A stretch of 64,000 nt of DNA from UBA6770 sp965660875 (GTDB lineage Bacteria; Bacteroidota; Bacteroidia; Flavobacteriales_G; Salibacteraceae): the NCBI GenBank assembly GCA_965660875.1, contig CBFIBQ010000009.1, positions 48,640 through 112,639 of the forward strand, written 5' to 3'. A model generated the notes under the pieces. It saw nothing but the letters and a program-made list of their open reading frames with translations, made no database searches and had not been told where the DNA came from. The position numbers and the translations under genes are program-made. This document shows, in pieces, positions 26,487-33,711 of this stretch (the stretch's first letter is position 1; each line of letters begins with the position of its first letter).

Positions 26487-27488
26487 ATGAAAAAATCGCT
26501 GCGCTTTTCACTAATTGTACCTGTTTACAACAGACCTGATGAAGTTGAGGAACTGCTGGAGAGTCTTACAAAACAAAGCGATAAAGGTTTTGAAGTGTTG
26601 ATTATAGAAGATGGATCTACCATTCCTTGTAAAATGGTTTGCGACACTTTTTCTGATCAACTCGACATAGCGTATCACAATAAACCAAATTCAGGACCTG
26701 GGCCCAGTCGTAATTTTGGTATGGAGAAAGCCAGCGGCAATTACTTTATCATTTTTGATTCGGACTGCCTTATTCCACCCAATTACATTGAAAATGTGCG
26801 CTCGGCACTGAATACTAATTACGTCGATTGCTTTGGTGGACCCGATGCAGCGCACGATTCTTTTTCAAATACTCAAAAATCCATTAATTATGTAATGACC
26901 GCTTTTTTGACCACTGGTGGCATAAGAGGTGGAAATGAACGCTTGGGGAAATTTCAGCCGCGTAGTTTTAATATGGGAATTTCCAAGGAAGTGTTTGAGA
27001 ACGTAGGCGGTTATGGAAAAATTCATCCGGGTGAAGATCCCGATCTCAGCTTTAGAATTTGGAAAGCGGGGTACAAAACAGCGCTAATAAAGGAAGCTCA
27101 TGTTTACCACAAACGGCGCATTGACTTTAAGAAGTTTTCGAAACAGGTCTATAAGTTCGGAGTGGTTCGAGTAATTCTCAACAAGTGGCATCCGGACACT
27201 TCAAAAATCACCTATTGGTTTCCTACCCTATTTAGTGTAGTTTTTTCCTTGCTAGTGGTTGGAGGTACTGTACTTCCTATACTCACCTATTTAGCTTGTG
27301 TTTATTTGGTACTCCTCTTTGCCGATAGTTTATTAAAAACCAAAAACTTAACCATTGCATTAGGTGCCGTTTTTGCTGCCATAATTCAGTTTTACAGCTA
27401 CGGTTGGGGGTTTCTAAAGGCTCAGTGGATCATCAATGTTCTGCGAAAAAACGAGCGCGAGGCATTGCCTGAGTTTTTCTTTAAGTAA
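26487..27488 (+). CDS. Family 2 glycosyltransferase with C-terminal membrane helices
   Basis: 333 residues from the ATG at 26487, where the GT-A fold begins (LRFSLIVPVYNRPDEVEELL); longer in-frame starts at 26376 add unrelated residues. The nucleotide-sugar site shows IIEDGST and the metal-binding FDSDCLIPP (DxD-type). Later come FNMGISKEVFENVGGY and HPGEDPDLSFRIWKAGY, the acceptor/ED motif. Two or three helices follow (residues about 245-310). It transfers a sugar to an unknown lipid or glycan at the inner membrane. It is convergent with the next glycosyltransferase, with no gap. Confidence 0.88.
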   Translation: MKKSLRFSLIVPVYNRPDEVEELLESLTKQSDKGFEVLIIEDGSTIPCKMVCDTFSDQLDIAYHNKPNSGPGPSRNFGMEKASGNYFIIFDSDCLIPPNYIENVRSALNTNYVDCFGGPDAAHDSFSNTQKSINYVMTAFLTTGGIRGGNERLGKFQPRSFNMGISKEVFENVGGYGKIHPGEDPDLSFRIWKAGYKTALIKEAHVYHKRRIDFKKFSKQVYKFGVVRVILNKWHPDTSKITYWFPTLFSVVFSLLVVGGTVLPILTYLACVYLVLLFADSLLKTKNLTIALGAVFAAIIQFYSYGWGFLKAQWIINVLRKNEREALPEFFFK

Positions 27489-28436
27489 TTAAATCTCCTC
27501 TCTAATCTTGTATTCGTTTCGTTCGGGATTGTTTCGAGAAACGAGTTCGCCTAAGAATCCAGCTAAAAACAACTGTGTGCCCAAAATCATAGCCACCATA
27601 GAAATGTAAAACCACGGATTATCGGCAACTAAACGAGCAGGTACGCCTTGACTGAGGTAGTATAACTTCTCTCCACCAATATAAGCACTGGCTAAAAATC
27701 CGAAAACAAACATCAACATACCAATGGAACCAAAAAGGTGCATGGGCCTTCTGCCAAATTTAGAAACGAAGGTTATGCTCAATAAATCTAAAGGACCATT
27801 TATAAAACGCTCCAAACCGAACTTAGTAGTTCCGTATTTTCTAGATTGGTGGTGCACCACTTTTTCGCCAATATTTCCATAACCCGCCCTTTTGGCAAGT
27901 ATTGGAATATAACGATGCATTTCACCGTAAACTTCAACGGATTTCACTACTTCATTCTTGTAGGCTTTAAGACCACAGTTAAAGTCGTGCAAATAAATGC
28001 CGGTCATTTTTCGGGTTGCCCAATTGTACAATTTGGTCGGTATGGTTTTAGAAAGCGGGTCGTAACGTTTTTTCTTCCAACCGCTAACCAAGTCGAAACC
28101 GTCGGTTGTAATCATTTTGAATAGATCGGGCAATTCTTCCGGACTGTCTTGTAAATCGGCATCCATAGTTACCACTACATCACCAGCAGCTTTTTCAAAA
28201 CCTCGGTTTAGCGCAGCACTCTTGCCGTAATTTCTATTGAAACGAATTCCTTTTAAGCAAGAGTTCGCCTTTGCCAATTGCTGATAAACCTCCCAAGTTT
28301 TATCTGAGCTGCCATCGTCGATTAAGATTACCTCATAGCTTAGCTTTTCTTTTTCCAACACCGTATGTATCCAAGAACAAAGTTCTGGCAGCGACTCCTC
28401 TTCGTTAAAAGCGGGTATAACAATAGAAATATTCAA
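27489..28436 (-). CDS. Family 2 glycosyltransferase, DPM1/bactoprenol-sugar type
   Basis: 315 residues. GT-A domain with ISIVIPAFNEEESLPELC, LIDDGSSDKTW and TMDADLQDSPEE (DxD), then GLKAYKNEVVKSVEVYGEMH, the usual pattern of polyprenyl-phosphate glycosyltransferases such as ArnC/GtrB. Two C-terminal helices (about 230-250 and 275-300) anchor it. It likely makes a polyprenyl-phosphate-linked sugar for envelope glycan modification. Located 4 nt after the DUF4199 gene, a pairing often seen in Bacteroidota, which suggests a functional link. Confidence 0.92.
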   Translation of the reverse strand: MNISIVIPAFNEEESLPELCSWIHTVLEKEKLSYEVILIDDGSSDKTWEVYQQLAKANSCLKGIRFNRNYGKSAALNRGFEKAAGDVVVTMDADLQDSPEELPDLFKMITTDGFDLVSGWKKKRYDPLSKTIPTKLYNWATRKMTGIYLHDFNCGLKAYKNEVVKSVEVYGEMHRYIPILAKRAGYGNIGEKVVHHQSRKYGTTKFGLERFINGPLDLLSITFVSKFGRRPMHLFGSIGMLMFVFGFLASAYIGGEKLYYLSQGVPARLVADNPWFYISMVAMILGTQLFLAGFLGELVSRNNPERNEYKIREEI

Positions 28437-28440
28437 TGTA

Positions 28441-28968
28441 TTATGCTTCGTTTAGTGGATTTGGATTTTCTCGCTTTATAAAAAACGAAATTACCAATGA
28501 AAAAATCACTCCCATGATGACGTATCCGAAAAAACTAAAAAATGCCATCCATCCTGCCGTAAGATAAGGTGATGCTTGCTCTAAAGCTTCAATAGCTGCT
28601 TCTTCAGACATGCCCATACTTATGTATTGTTCGTAGGATTTCTCTTTTACTTTATCTATAATACCTGGGTAAATAAACGAAATGGAAAGCCAATTGTAAA
28701 AAGTGCCTATAATTCCAGCAAATAGCATCATTAACGAGCCGGCGCCCAATGCAGCACTGAATGAAATATACCCACCGTTTTGTTCATCGCGGTACTTTTT
28801 AAGAAAAAAGAACAACCCACCAATCATTACACCGTAAGTTAATATATTGGATACGCTGCTGTCGTAATCCAGCCCTAGAATGTACACTAACAATGCCGCA
28901 CAAACCAGCGCCACACCTATTATGCCCCCGTAATTCATTAAGGCGTTCATGGACTTACTTATCGTCAT
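28441..28968 (-). CDS. DUF4199 membrane protein
   Basis: 175 residues with four membrane helices (about 12-32, 40-57, 72-95, 138-163) and the loop YEQYISMGMSEEAAIEALEQ between helices three and four, which typifies DUF4199. The function of the family is unknown. It is cotranscribed with the polyprenyl-phosphate glycosyltransferase (4-nt gap), so a role in presenting or flipping the lipid-linked sugar is a possibility, but this is guesswork. Confidence 0.88.
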   Translation of the reverse strand: MTISKSMNALMNYGGIIGVALVCAALLVYILGLDYDSSVSNILTYGVMIGGLFFFLKKYRDEQNGGYISFSAALGAGSLMMLFAGIIGTFYNWLSISFIYPGIIDKVKEKSYEQYISMGMSEEAAIEALEQASPYLTAGWMAFFSFFGYVIMGVIFSLVISFFIKRENPNPLNEA

Positions 28969-28991
28969 ACTTTTTCATTTAAAAACCTTCA

Positions 28992-28999
28992 CAAATGTA
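28992..28999 (-). promoter_or_regulatory. Predicted -7 box of the DUF4199-glycosyltransferase operon
   Basis: The minus strand reads TACATTTG, matching TAnnTTTG, 23 nt upstream of the DUF4199 start. Confidence 0.45.
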
Positions 29000-29062
29000 G
29001 GTATTTGCTACTTCATGACTCATTACTAGACAGTGATATTATTTGATAGAAAGGTGTAAACT

Positions 29063-29089
29063 AAAAAAAGCCCAAATTGGGCTTTTTTT
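29063..29089 (-). terminator. Terminator after the THX-like gene
   Basis: A7-GCCCA-AAT-TGGGC-T7: a short GC stem flanked by A-run and T-run, usable in both directions. It lies 20 nt downstream of the THX-like stop on the minus strand. Confidence 0.75.
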
Positions 29090-29109
29090 CTACGTCTAAC
29101 GAGTTTATC

Positions 29110-29406
29110 TTATTTATCCTTCTTAGCAGTCGTTTTCTTAGCTGTAGTCTTTTTAGTTGCAGCTTTTTTTGTAGTTGTCTTTTTAGCTGCTGCCTTTTTG
29201 GGAGCTGCTTTTTTCTCTTCCGTCTTTTCAGCGGTTTCTTTTTTAGCTGCAGTAGCGGCTTTTTTTGCTTTATTGGCTGCCTTTTCCTTTTTTGCCAAAT
29301 TATCCCGTTCTAATTGCGTGGTTAGGGCTCGACTTCTCTTTCTAGTGTTTCCGTAAGACCCTCTAGCTCTTTTACCTCTTCCTGTTTTCTTATCTCCTTT
29401 ACCCAT
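29110..29406 (-). CDS. THX-like ribosomal protein with histone-H1-like Lys/Ala tail
   Basis: 98 residues. The first ~25 (MGKGDKKTGRGKRARGSYGN) match the Bacteroidota bTHX small-subunit protein pattern MGKGDKKTKRGK...GSYG, which is normally about 30-60 residues. The rest is a Lys/Ala/Thr-rich tail with TTKKAATKKTTAKKTTAKK-type repeats, like bacterial histone H1 analogues. It may bind rRNA, DNA or both. It is followed by a terminator and lies next to the HU gene, also a DNA-binding protein. The THX identity is from the N-terminal motif only. Confidence 0.65.
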   Translation of the reverse strand: MGKGDKKTGRGKRARGSYGNTRKRSRALTTQLERDNLAKKEKAANKAKKAATAAKKETAEKTEEKKAAPKKAAAKKTTTKKAATKKTTAKKTTAKKDK

Positions 29407-29480
29407 GCTTATCTATTGTTTAAGGCCAACCAAATTAATCAATTTAAAATAACTTTCAAAAAACTAGTGTTTCTGAAGCA

Positions 29481-29520
29481 AAAAAAAGCCCTTAACGACG
29501 TTGTCGATAAGGGCTTTTTT
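29481..29520 (-). terminator. Rho-independent terminator of the HU gene
   Basis: GCCCTTAACGAC / GTCGATAAGGGC form a 12-bp stem with one mismatch; minus-strand T-run follows (plus-strand A-run 29480-29487). It lies 14 nt after the HU stop. Confidence 0.85.
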
Positions 29521-29534
29521 AAAAATAACTTAGC

Positions 29535-29807
29535 TTAGTTTACAGAACCAGAAAGTTCAGCACCAGCTTTGAATTTTACAACGTTTTTAGCTGCAATTTG
29601 AATTTCTTTTCCAGTTTGTGGGTTACGACCCGTACGAGCAGAACGCTCAGATACAGAGAATGATCCAAAACCTACTAATGCTACTCTTCCACCTTTCTTT
29701 AAAGTATCAGTAGTTGCACCAATAAATCCATCTAGAGCTCTTTTTGCGTCAGCTTTAGAAATTCCTGCGCTATCAGCCATTGCTTCGATTAATTCAGACT
29801 TGTTCAT
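29535..29807 (-). CDS. hup: HU-family DNA-binding protein
   Basis: 90 residues, the normal HU length. MNKSELIEAMADSAGISKAD forms the N-terminal helices; VALVGFGSFSVSERSARTGR and NPQTGKEIQIAAKNVVKFKA are the beta-arm core with the conserved GRNPxTG tip. HU bends and compacts DNA as a homodimer. It is monocistronic, with its own promoter and terminator. The A/T-rich upstream region contains direct repeats that may be regulatory. Confidence 0.96.
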   Translation of the reverse strand: MNKSELIEAMADSAGISKADAKRALDGFIGATTDTLKKGGRVALVGFGSFSVSERSARTGRNPQTGKEIQIAAKNVVKFKAGAELSGSVN

Positions 29808-29849
29808 CTTAATAATGTGTTTTTAGTTAATAATTAATTAATTCGTGAC

Positions 29850-29857
29850 CAAAAATA
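29850..29857 (-). promoter_or_regulatory. Predicted -7 box of the HU gene
   Basis: The minus strand reads TATTTTTG, matching TAnnTTTG, 42 nt upstream of the HU start. The -33 element is not obvious. Confidence 0.45.
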
Positions 29858-29901
29858 TACGAAATACTACACGGCTAAAGGGATTGCGGCCAAAAGGCCG
29901 T

Positions 29902-29934
29902 CTTTTGTTAATAAAAACGGGCTTTTGTTAATAA
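29902..29934. repeat. Direct repeat CTTTTGTTAATAA x2
   Basis: CTTTTGTTAATAA occurs at 29902-29914 and 29922-29934, spaced 20 nt start to start (about two helical turns), immediately after a 5-bp GC hairpin. The phasing suggests two protein-binding sites on one face of the DNA, upstream of the HU promoter. The binding protein is unknown. Confidence 0.5.
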
Positions 29935-30118
29935 CCATTGGGTTTTTATCAGGATTCATAGGGCTTTCAGCGAATTTTCCTTGAATTTTTCAGCTAAACT
30001 GCGCCTATAGGTGCTGAATTTGTCCCAAAACGAAGAACTTAAATCTTTAGAATTTCTATACTGGCATCCTAAAGATTGAAAAAACGAATTGTTTAGCTTC
30101 GCAAAAAATTAAATACAT

Positions 30119-32275
30119 ATGAAAAAGGTCGCACTTTCTATCATTTTATTAAGCTCTGTACTCTTCGGATATTCAAAAGAGGGCATGTGGATTCCTTCAC
30201 TGATAAAAAACTTGGTGGAGTCTGACATGCAAAGTATGGGCATGAAACTCTCCGCTGAAGACTTGTACAGCTTTAATAAATCGAGTTTAAAAGATGCCAT
30301 TGTACATTTTAACGGTGGCTGCACGGCAGAAATGATTAGCGATCAAGGACTCTTGCTCACCAACCACCACTGCGGTTATTCTTTAATTCAATCGCACAGC
30401 TCGGTAGAAAACGATTATTTAACCGATGGGTTTTGGGCAAAGAACAAAAGCGAAGAACTCAAGAACCCCAACTTGTATGCCCGTTTCATAATACGAATTG
30501 ATGATGTGACCAAAAAAGTACTGAATGGAGTCACCCCAGATATGAAAGAATCGGAGCGTCAATCCATAATAGACTCTAATATTAAAGTCATTGGAAAAGC
30601 TGCGACCAAAGACTCCCACTACAACTATATCATACGCCCCTTTTATTATGGCAACCAATATTACATGTTCCTTACCGAAACTTTCAACGACGTCCGTCTG
30701 GTGGGCGCTCCTCCTTCTTCTATCGGAAAATTTGGATTTGATACAGACAATTGGGTGTGGCCCCGACATACTGGCGATTTCTCTATGTTTAGAATTTACG
30801 CCAATAAAGAAAACAAACCGGCAGACATTTCCGCTGATAATGTGCCCTTTAAACCGCGTTACTCCTTACCTATTAATATGAATGGTGTTAAAGAAGGTGA
30901 CTTTACTATGATTTATGGTTTTCCAGGGAGAACCAGCGAATACCTAACTTCTTATGCCGTGGATTACACCATGAACAAACAAAACCCAAACAAGATTAAA
31001 ATGCGCGATATTTCCTTGGGAATAATTGGAGACGCCATGGCAAGCAGCGATAAAATTCGCATCCAATATGCCGCTAAACAATCTCGAATTGCAAATGCTT
31101 GGAAAAAGTGGATTGGTCAAAATAAAGGTTTAACGGCTAACGATGCCATCAACAAAAAGAAGGCATTGGAAAAACGCTTTTTGGCCAATGCGAATATGAG
31201 TATATCCAAACACGGATTGAAATACACGAAAATTTTAGATAAGTACAAGGCACTCTACACTGAAATAGAACCGTATAGCTTTAGTTGGGACATGTTTATT
31301 GAAATCTATTACTACGGCCCAGAAATCATTCGTTTTGCCATGAATTTTGAAAAACTAAATCCAAAAAAGCAAAAAGAGGATGCTATAGAAAAACAGGTGA
31401 ATGCTTTGAAAAAATCAGCTGAGCGATATTTTAAAAACTACGACAGGCCTACCGATAAAAAACTCTTAGGTGCTATGCTCAAACAGTACTTGTCTGTGCT
31501 AGACCCGTCTATGCGTCCAGCGATTTACGATGAAATTGAAAAGGATTTTGGTGGCGACTACTTTGCCTATGCGGCCAAGTTGTTTAAAAAATCTAAACTG
31601 ACCACATTAGAAGATGTGCTGGATATGCTGGATGGATACAAAGGGGAAAAGTCGTTTAAGAAAATCCAAAAGGATCCTGCTTATAAATTGTGCATGAGTA
31701 TATACAACAACTACCAGAATAATGTGCGTAGTGAATTGATTCGATTAAATAATGAATTGAATTTACTCAATAGAACCTACATGGAAGGCCTAATGACCTT
31801 GTTGCCAAAAGACAAAAAATATTATCCAGATGCCAACGGTACTTTGCGCATTGCTTATGGAAAAGTAAATGGATACGAACCTAAAGACGGAATTGTGTAT
31901 TATCCCTACACTACTACAGAGGGAATATTAGCAAAAAAAGACACAACCAAGGAATTTACGGTGCCTGAAAAGTTGGTCGAACTTATCGAAAACAAGGATT
32001 ACGGACAATACGCTGATGCAGATGGCAGTATGCACGTGTGTTTCATTGCGTCCAATCATACTTCGGGTGGTAATTCGGGCAGTCCGGCACTAAATGGAAA
32101 TGGTGAACTTATTGGATTAAACTTTGACCGCACATGGGAGAGTACCATGAGTGACATTATGTTCGATCCTACCATTTGCAGAAACATTATGGTAGATATT
32201 AGATACGTACTTTTTATAGCAGATAAATATGCTGGAGCGAGTCATTTGATTGAAGAGATGAATTTGGTGAAATAA
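30119..32275 (+). CDS. dpp11: S46 family dipeptidyl peptidase, DPP11-like (Asp/Glu-specific)
   Basis: 718 residues, the S46 length. Signal peptide about 1-19. Catalytic triad: His84 in LLTNHHCGYS, Asp in RHTGDFSMFRIYANK, and Ser653 in SGGNSGSPALNGNG. The S1-pocket residue following in GLNFDRTWES is Arg671, 18 residues after the Ser. In Porphyromonas gingivalis the equivalent Arg (S655/R673) gives DPP11 its preference for acidic P1 residues, whereas DPP7 has Gly. So release of Xaa-Asp/Glu dipeptides in the periplasm is predicted. It supports growth on peptides. It appears monocistronic. Confidence 0.92.
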   Translation: MKKVALSIILLSSVLFGYSKEGMWIPSLIKNLVESDMQSMGMKLSAEDLYSFNKSSLKDAIVHFNGGCTAEMISDQGLLLTNHHCGYSLIQSHSSVENDYLTDGFWAKNKSEELKNPNLYARFIIRIDDVTKKVLNGVTPDMKESERQSIIDSNIKVIGKAATKDSHYNYIIRPFYYGNQYYMFLTETFNDVRLVGAPPSSIGKFGFDTDNWVWPRHTGDFSMFRIYANKENKPADISADNVPFKPRYSLPINMNGVKEGDFTMIYGFPGRTSEYLTSYAVDYTMNKQNPNKIKMRDISLGIIGDAMASSDKIRIQYAAKQSRIANAWKKWIGQNKGLTANDAINKKKALEKRFLANANMSISKHGLKYTKILDKYKALYTEIEPYSFSWDMFIEIYYYGPEIIRFAMNFEKLNPKKQKEDAIEKQVNALKKSAERYFKNYDRPTDKKLLGAMLKQYLSVLDPSMRPAIYDEIEKDFGGDYFAYAAKLFKKSKLTTLEDVLDMLDGYKGEKSFKKIQKDPAYKLCMSIYNNYQNNVRSELIRLNNELNLLNRTYMEGLMTLLPKDKKYYPDANGTLRIAYGKVNGYEPKDGIVYYPYTTTEGILAKKDTTKEFTVPEKLVELIENKDYGQYADADGSMHVCFIASNHTSGGNSGSPALNGNGELIGLNFDRTWESTMSDIMFDPTICRNIMVDIRYVLFIADKYAGASHLIEEMNLVK

Positions 32276-32290
32276 AAGTTTGCCTTCGAC

Positions 32291-32304
32291 TTGACATTTG
32301 TCAA
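32291..32304 (+). promoter_or_regulatory. Perfect FNR/CRP-type palindrome upstream of hemN
   Basis: TTGACATTTGTCAA is a perfect 5-4-5 inverted repeat of the FNR-family type TTGAY-N4-RTCAA. It is centred about 43 nt before the predicted start of transcription, close to the class II activator position (-41.5). HemN acts without oxygen, which fits activation by an FNR-like regulator. Confidence 0.65.
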
Positions 32305-32327
32305 TTCTTAAACAGTTGCTATTCGAG

Positions 32328-32334
32328 TACTTTG
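32328..32334 (+). promoter_or_regulatory. Predicted -7 box of hemN
   Basis: TACTTTG, one base shorter than TAnnTTTG, ending 10 nt before the ATG. Its position relative to the FNR-type site supports the assignment, although the leader would be only a few nucleotides. Confidence 0.35.
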
Positions 32335-32344
32335 TGCTCGAACT

Positions 32345-33709
32345 ATGAACAAAGCACTTATATCTAAATACAACGTACCTGGACCTCGGTATACTTCTTA
32401 TCCTACTGTGCCGTATTGGCAAGAATTGGAACAGTTTAATACCGATAAATGGAAACAAAACGTAACAAAAACATTTGAGGCTACCAATTCCGTTGATGGA
32501 ATCAGCCTGTATATTCACCTACCCTACTGCGAACACTTGTGTCATTATTGCGGGTGCAATAAAAAAATTACTACTCAGCATTCGGTAGAACTGCCCTACA
32601 TAAAGCGCGTTTTAAAAGAGTGGGCGCTGTACTTAGATTTTTTACCCGAAAAACCCATAATTAGAGAGTTACACCTCGGTGGTGGCACTCCCACGTTTTT
32701 CAGTGCAGAAAATTTGGAACTACTTATTTCTGGTATTGTAAGCGGAAGCGTAGTGAACCAGCAATCAGAATTCAGCTTTGAGGCGCATCCGGGAAATACA
32801 ACGGAAGAAAAACTGCAGGCTTTATACAATTTAGGATTTAAACGATTGAGTCTTGGCGTTCAAGATTTTAATCCCGAAGTACAGCGCATTATAAATCGAT
32901 ACCAGTCGGTTGAAGAAGTTGCCGAAGTGGTTTCAACTGCCAGAAACATTGGGTACTCGTCCATTAATTTCGATTTAATTTTTGGGCTACCCAAACAAAG
33001 CTTAGAAAGCATATCAGACACTATTGAAAAAACCATTAACTTAAAACCCGATCGCATTGCTTACTACAGCTACGCCCACGTTCCATGGGTAAGCAAAGCA
33101 CAACGACTCTATTCCGAAGCAGATTTACCAAGCAACGACGAAAAAAGAGCGCTTTACGAATTGGGCAAGTCTATGCTTGAAACGGCCAATTATATTGAAA
33201 TTGGAATGGATCATTTTGCCTTGCCCAGCGATGATTTAAGCGTTGCTGTGCAAACCAACACATTGCACAGAAATTTTATGGGCTACACCACAGCACATAC
33301 CCAATTAATGATAGGCTTAGGGGTGTCTTCAATTAGCGACAGTTGGACGGCTTTTGCTCAGAACGTAAAAACCATAAAGGAATACGAACGACTGATAGAC
33401 CGTAATGAAATTCCTGTTTGTAAAGGACATTTTCTCTCTAAAGAAGATGAAATCATTCGCAAGCACATCCTGAATTTAATGTGTCACTTTGAAACCGAGT
33501 GGTGTAGCACCGAATTTGAACTACTGGGAATGGAGGCAATTCTTAGCCAACTGGATGAGCTGGAAGCCGACGGCTTATGCATACGAGCTAAAAACAAATT
33601 GATTGTAACTGAAATTGGTCAAAAATTTGTTCGTAATATCTGTATGGCTTTTGACCTGCGTTTGCAGCGCAAGCAACCCGAACAACAACTTTTCTCTAGT
33701 ACGATTTAA
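32345..33709 (+). CDS. hemN: Oxygen-independent coproporphyrinogen III oxidase (HemN)
   Basis: 454 residues, the length of true HemN rather than the shorter HemW. Radical SAM motif CEHLCHYCGC gives C62, C66, C69 for the 4Fe-4S cluster, plus C71, as in E. coli HemN. The N-terminal NVPGPRYTSYPTVPYW is the HemN-specific start. GGGTPTFF and FEAHPGNTTEEK lie in the SAM-binding barrel, and the C-terminal HemN domain follows. It decarboxylates coproporphyrinogen III to protoporphyrinogen IX for haem synthesis without O2. The upstream FNR-type site suggests induction at low oxygen. Ends 2 nt from the convergent E1 gene. Confidence 0.96.
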   Translation: MNKALISKYNVPGPRYTSYPTVPYWQELEQFNTDKWKQNVTKTFEATNSVDGISLYIHLPYCEHLCHYCGCNKKITTQHSVELPYIKRVLKEWALYLDFLPEKPIIRELHLGGGTPTFFSAENLELLISGIVSGSVVNQQSEFSFEAHPGNTTEEKLQALYNLGFKRLSLGVQDFNPEVQRIINRYQSVEEVAEVVSTARNIGYSSINFDLIFGLPKQSLESISDTIEKTINLKPDRIAYYSYAHVPWVSKAQRLYSEADLPSNDEKRALYELGKSMLETANYIEIGMDHFALPSDDLSVAVQTNTLHRNFMGYTTAHTQLMIGLGVSSISDSWTAFAQNVKTIKEYERLIDRNEIPVCKGHFLSKEDEIIRKHILNLMCHFETEWCSTEFELLGMEAILSQLDELEADGLCIRAKNKLIVTEIGQKFVRNICMAFDLRLQRKQPEQQLFSSTI

Positions 33710-33711
33710 TA

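Larger units (their letters stand above)
29808..30118. other. HU / DPP11 divergent intergenic region
   Basis: 311 nt without a gene. It holds the predicted HU -7 box (29850-29857), a CGGCC-AAAA-GGCCG hairpin (29887-29900) and two direct copies of CTTTTGTTAATAA. The part nearest the peptidase gene (about 29980-30118) shows nothing clear; no TAnnTTTG box was found directly before its start codon. Confidence 0.6.
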
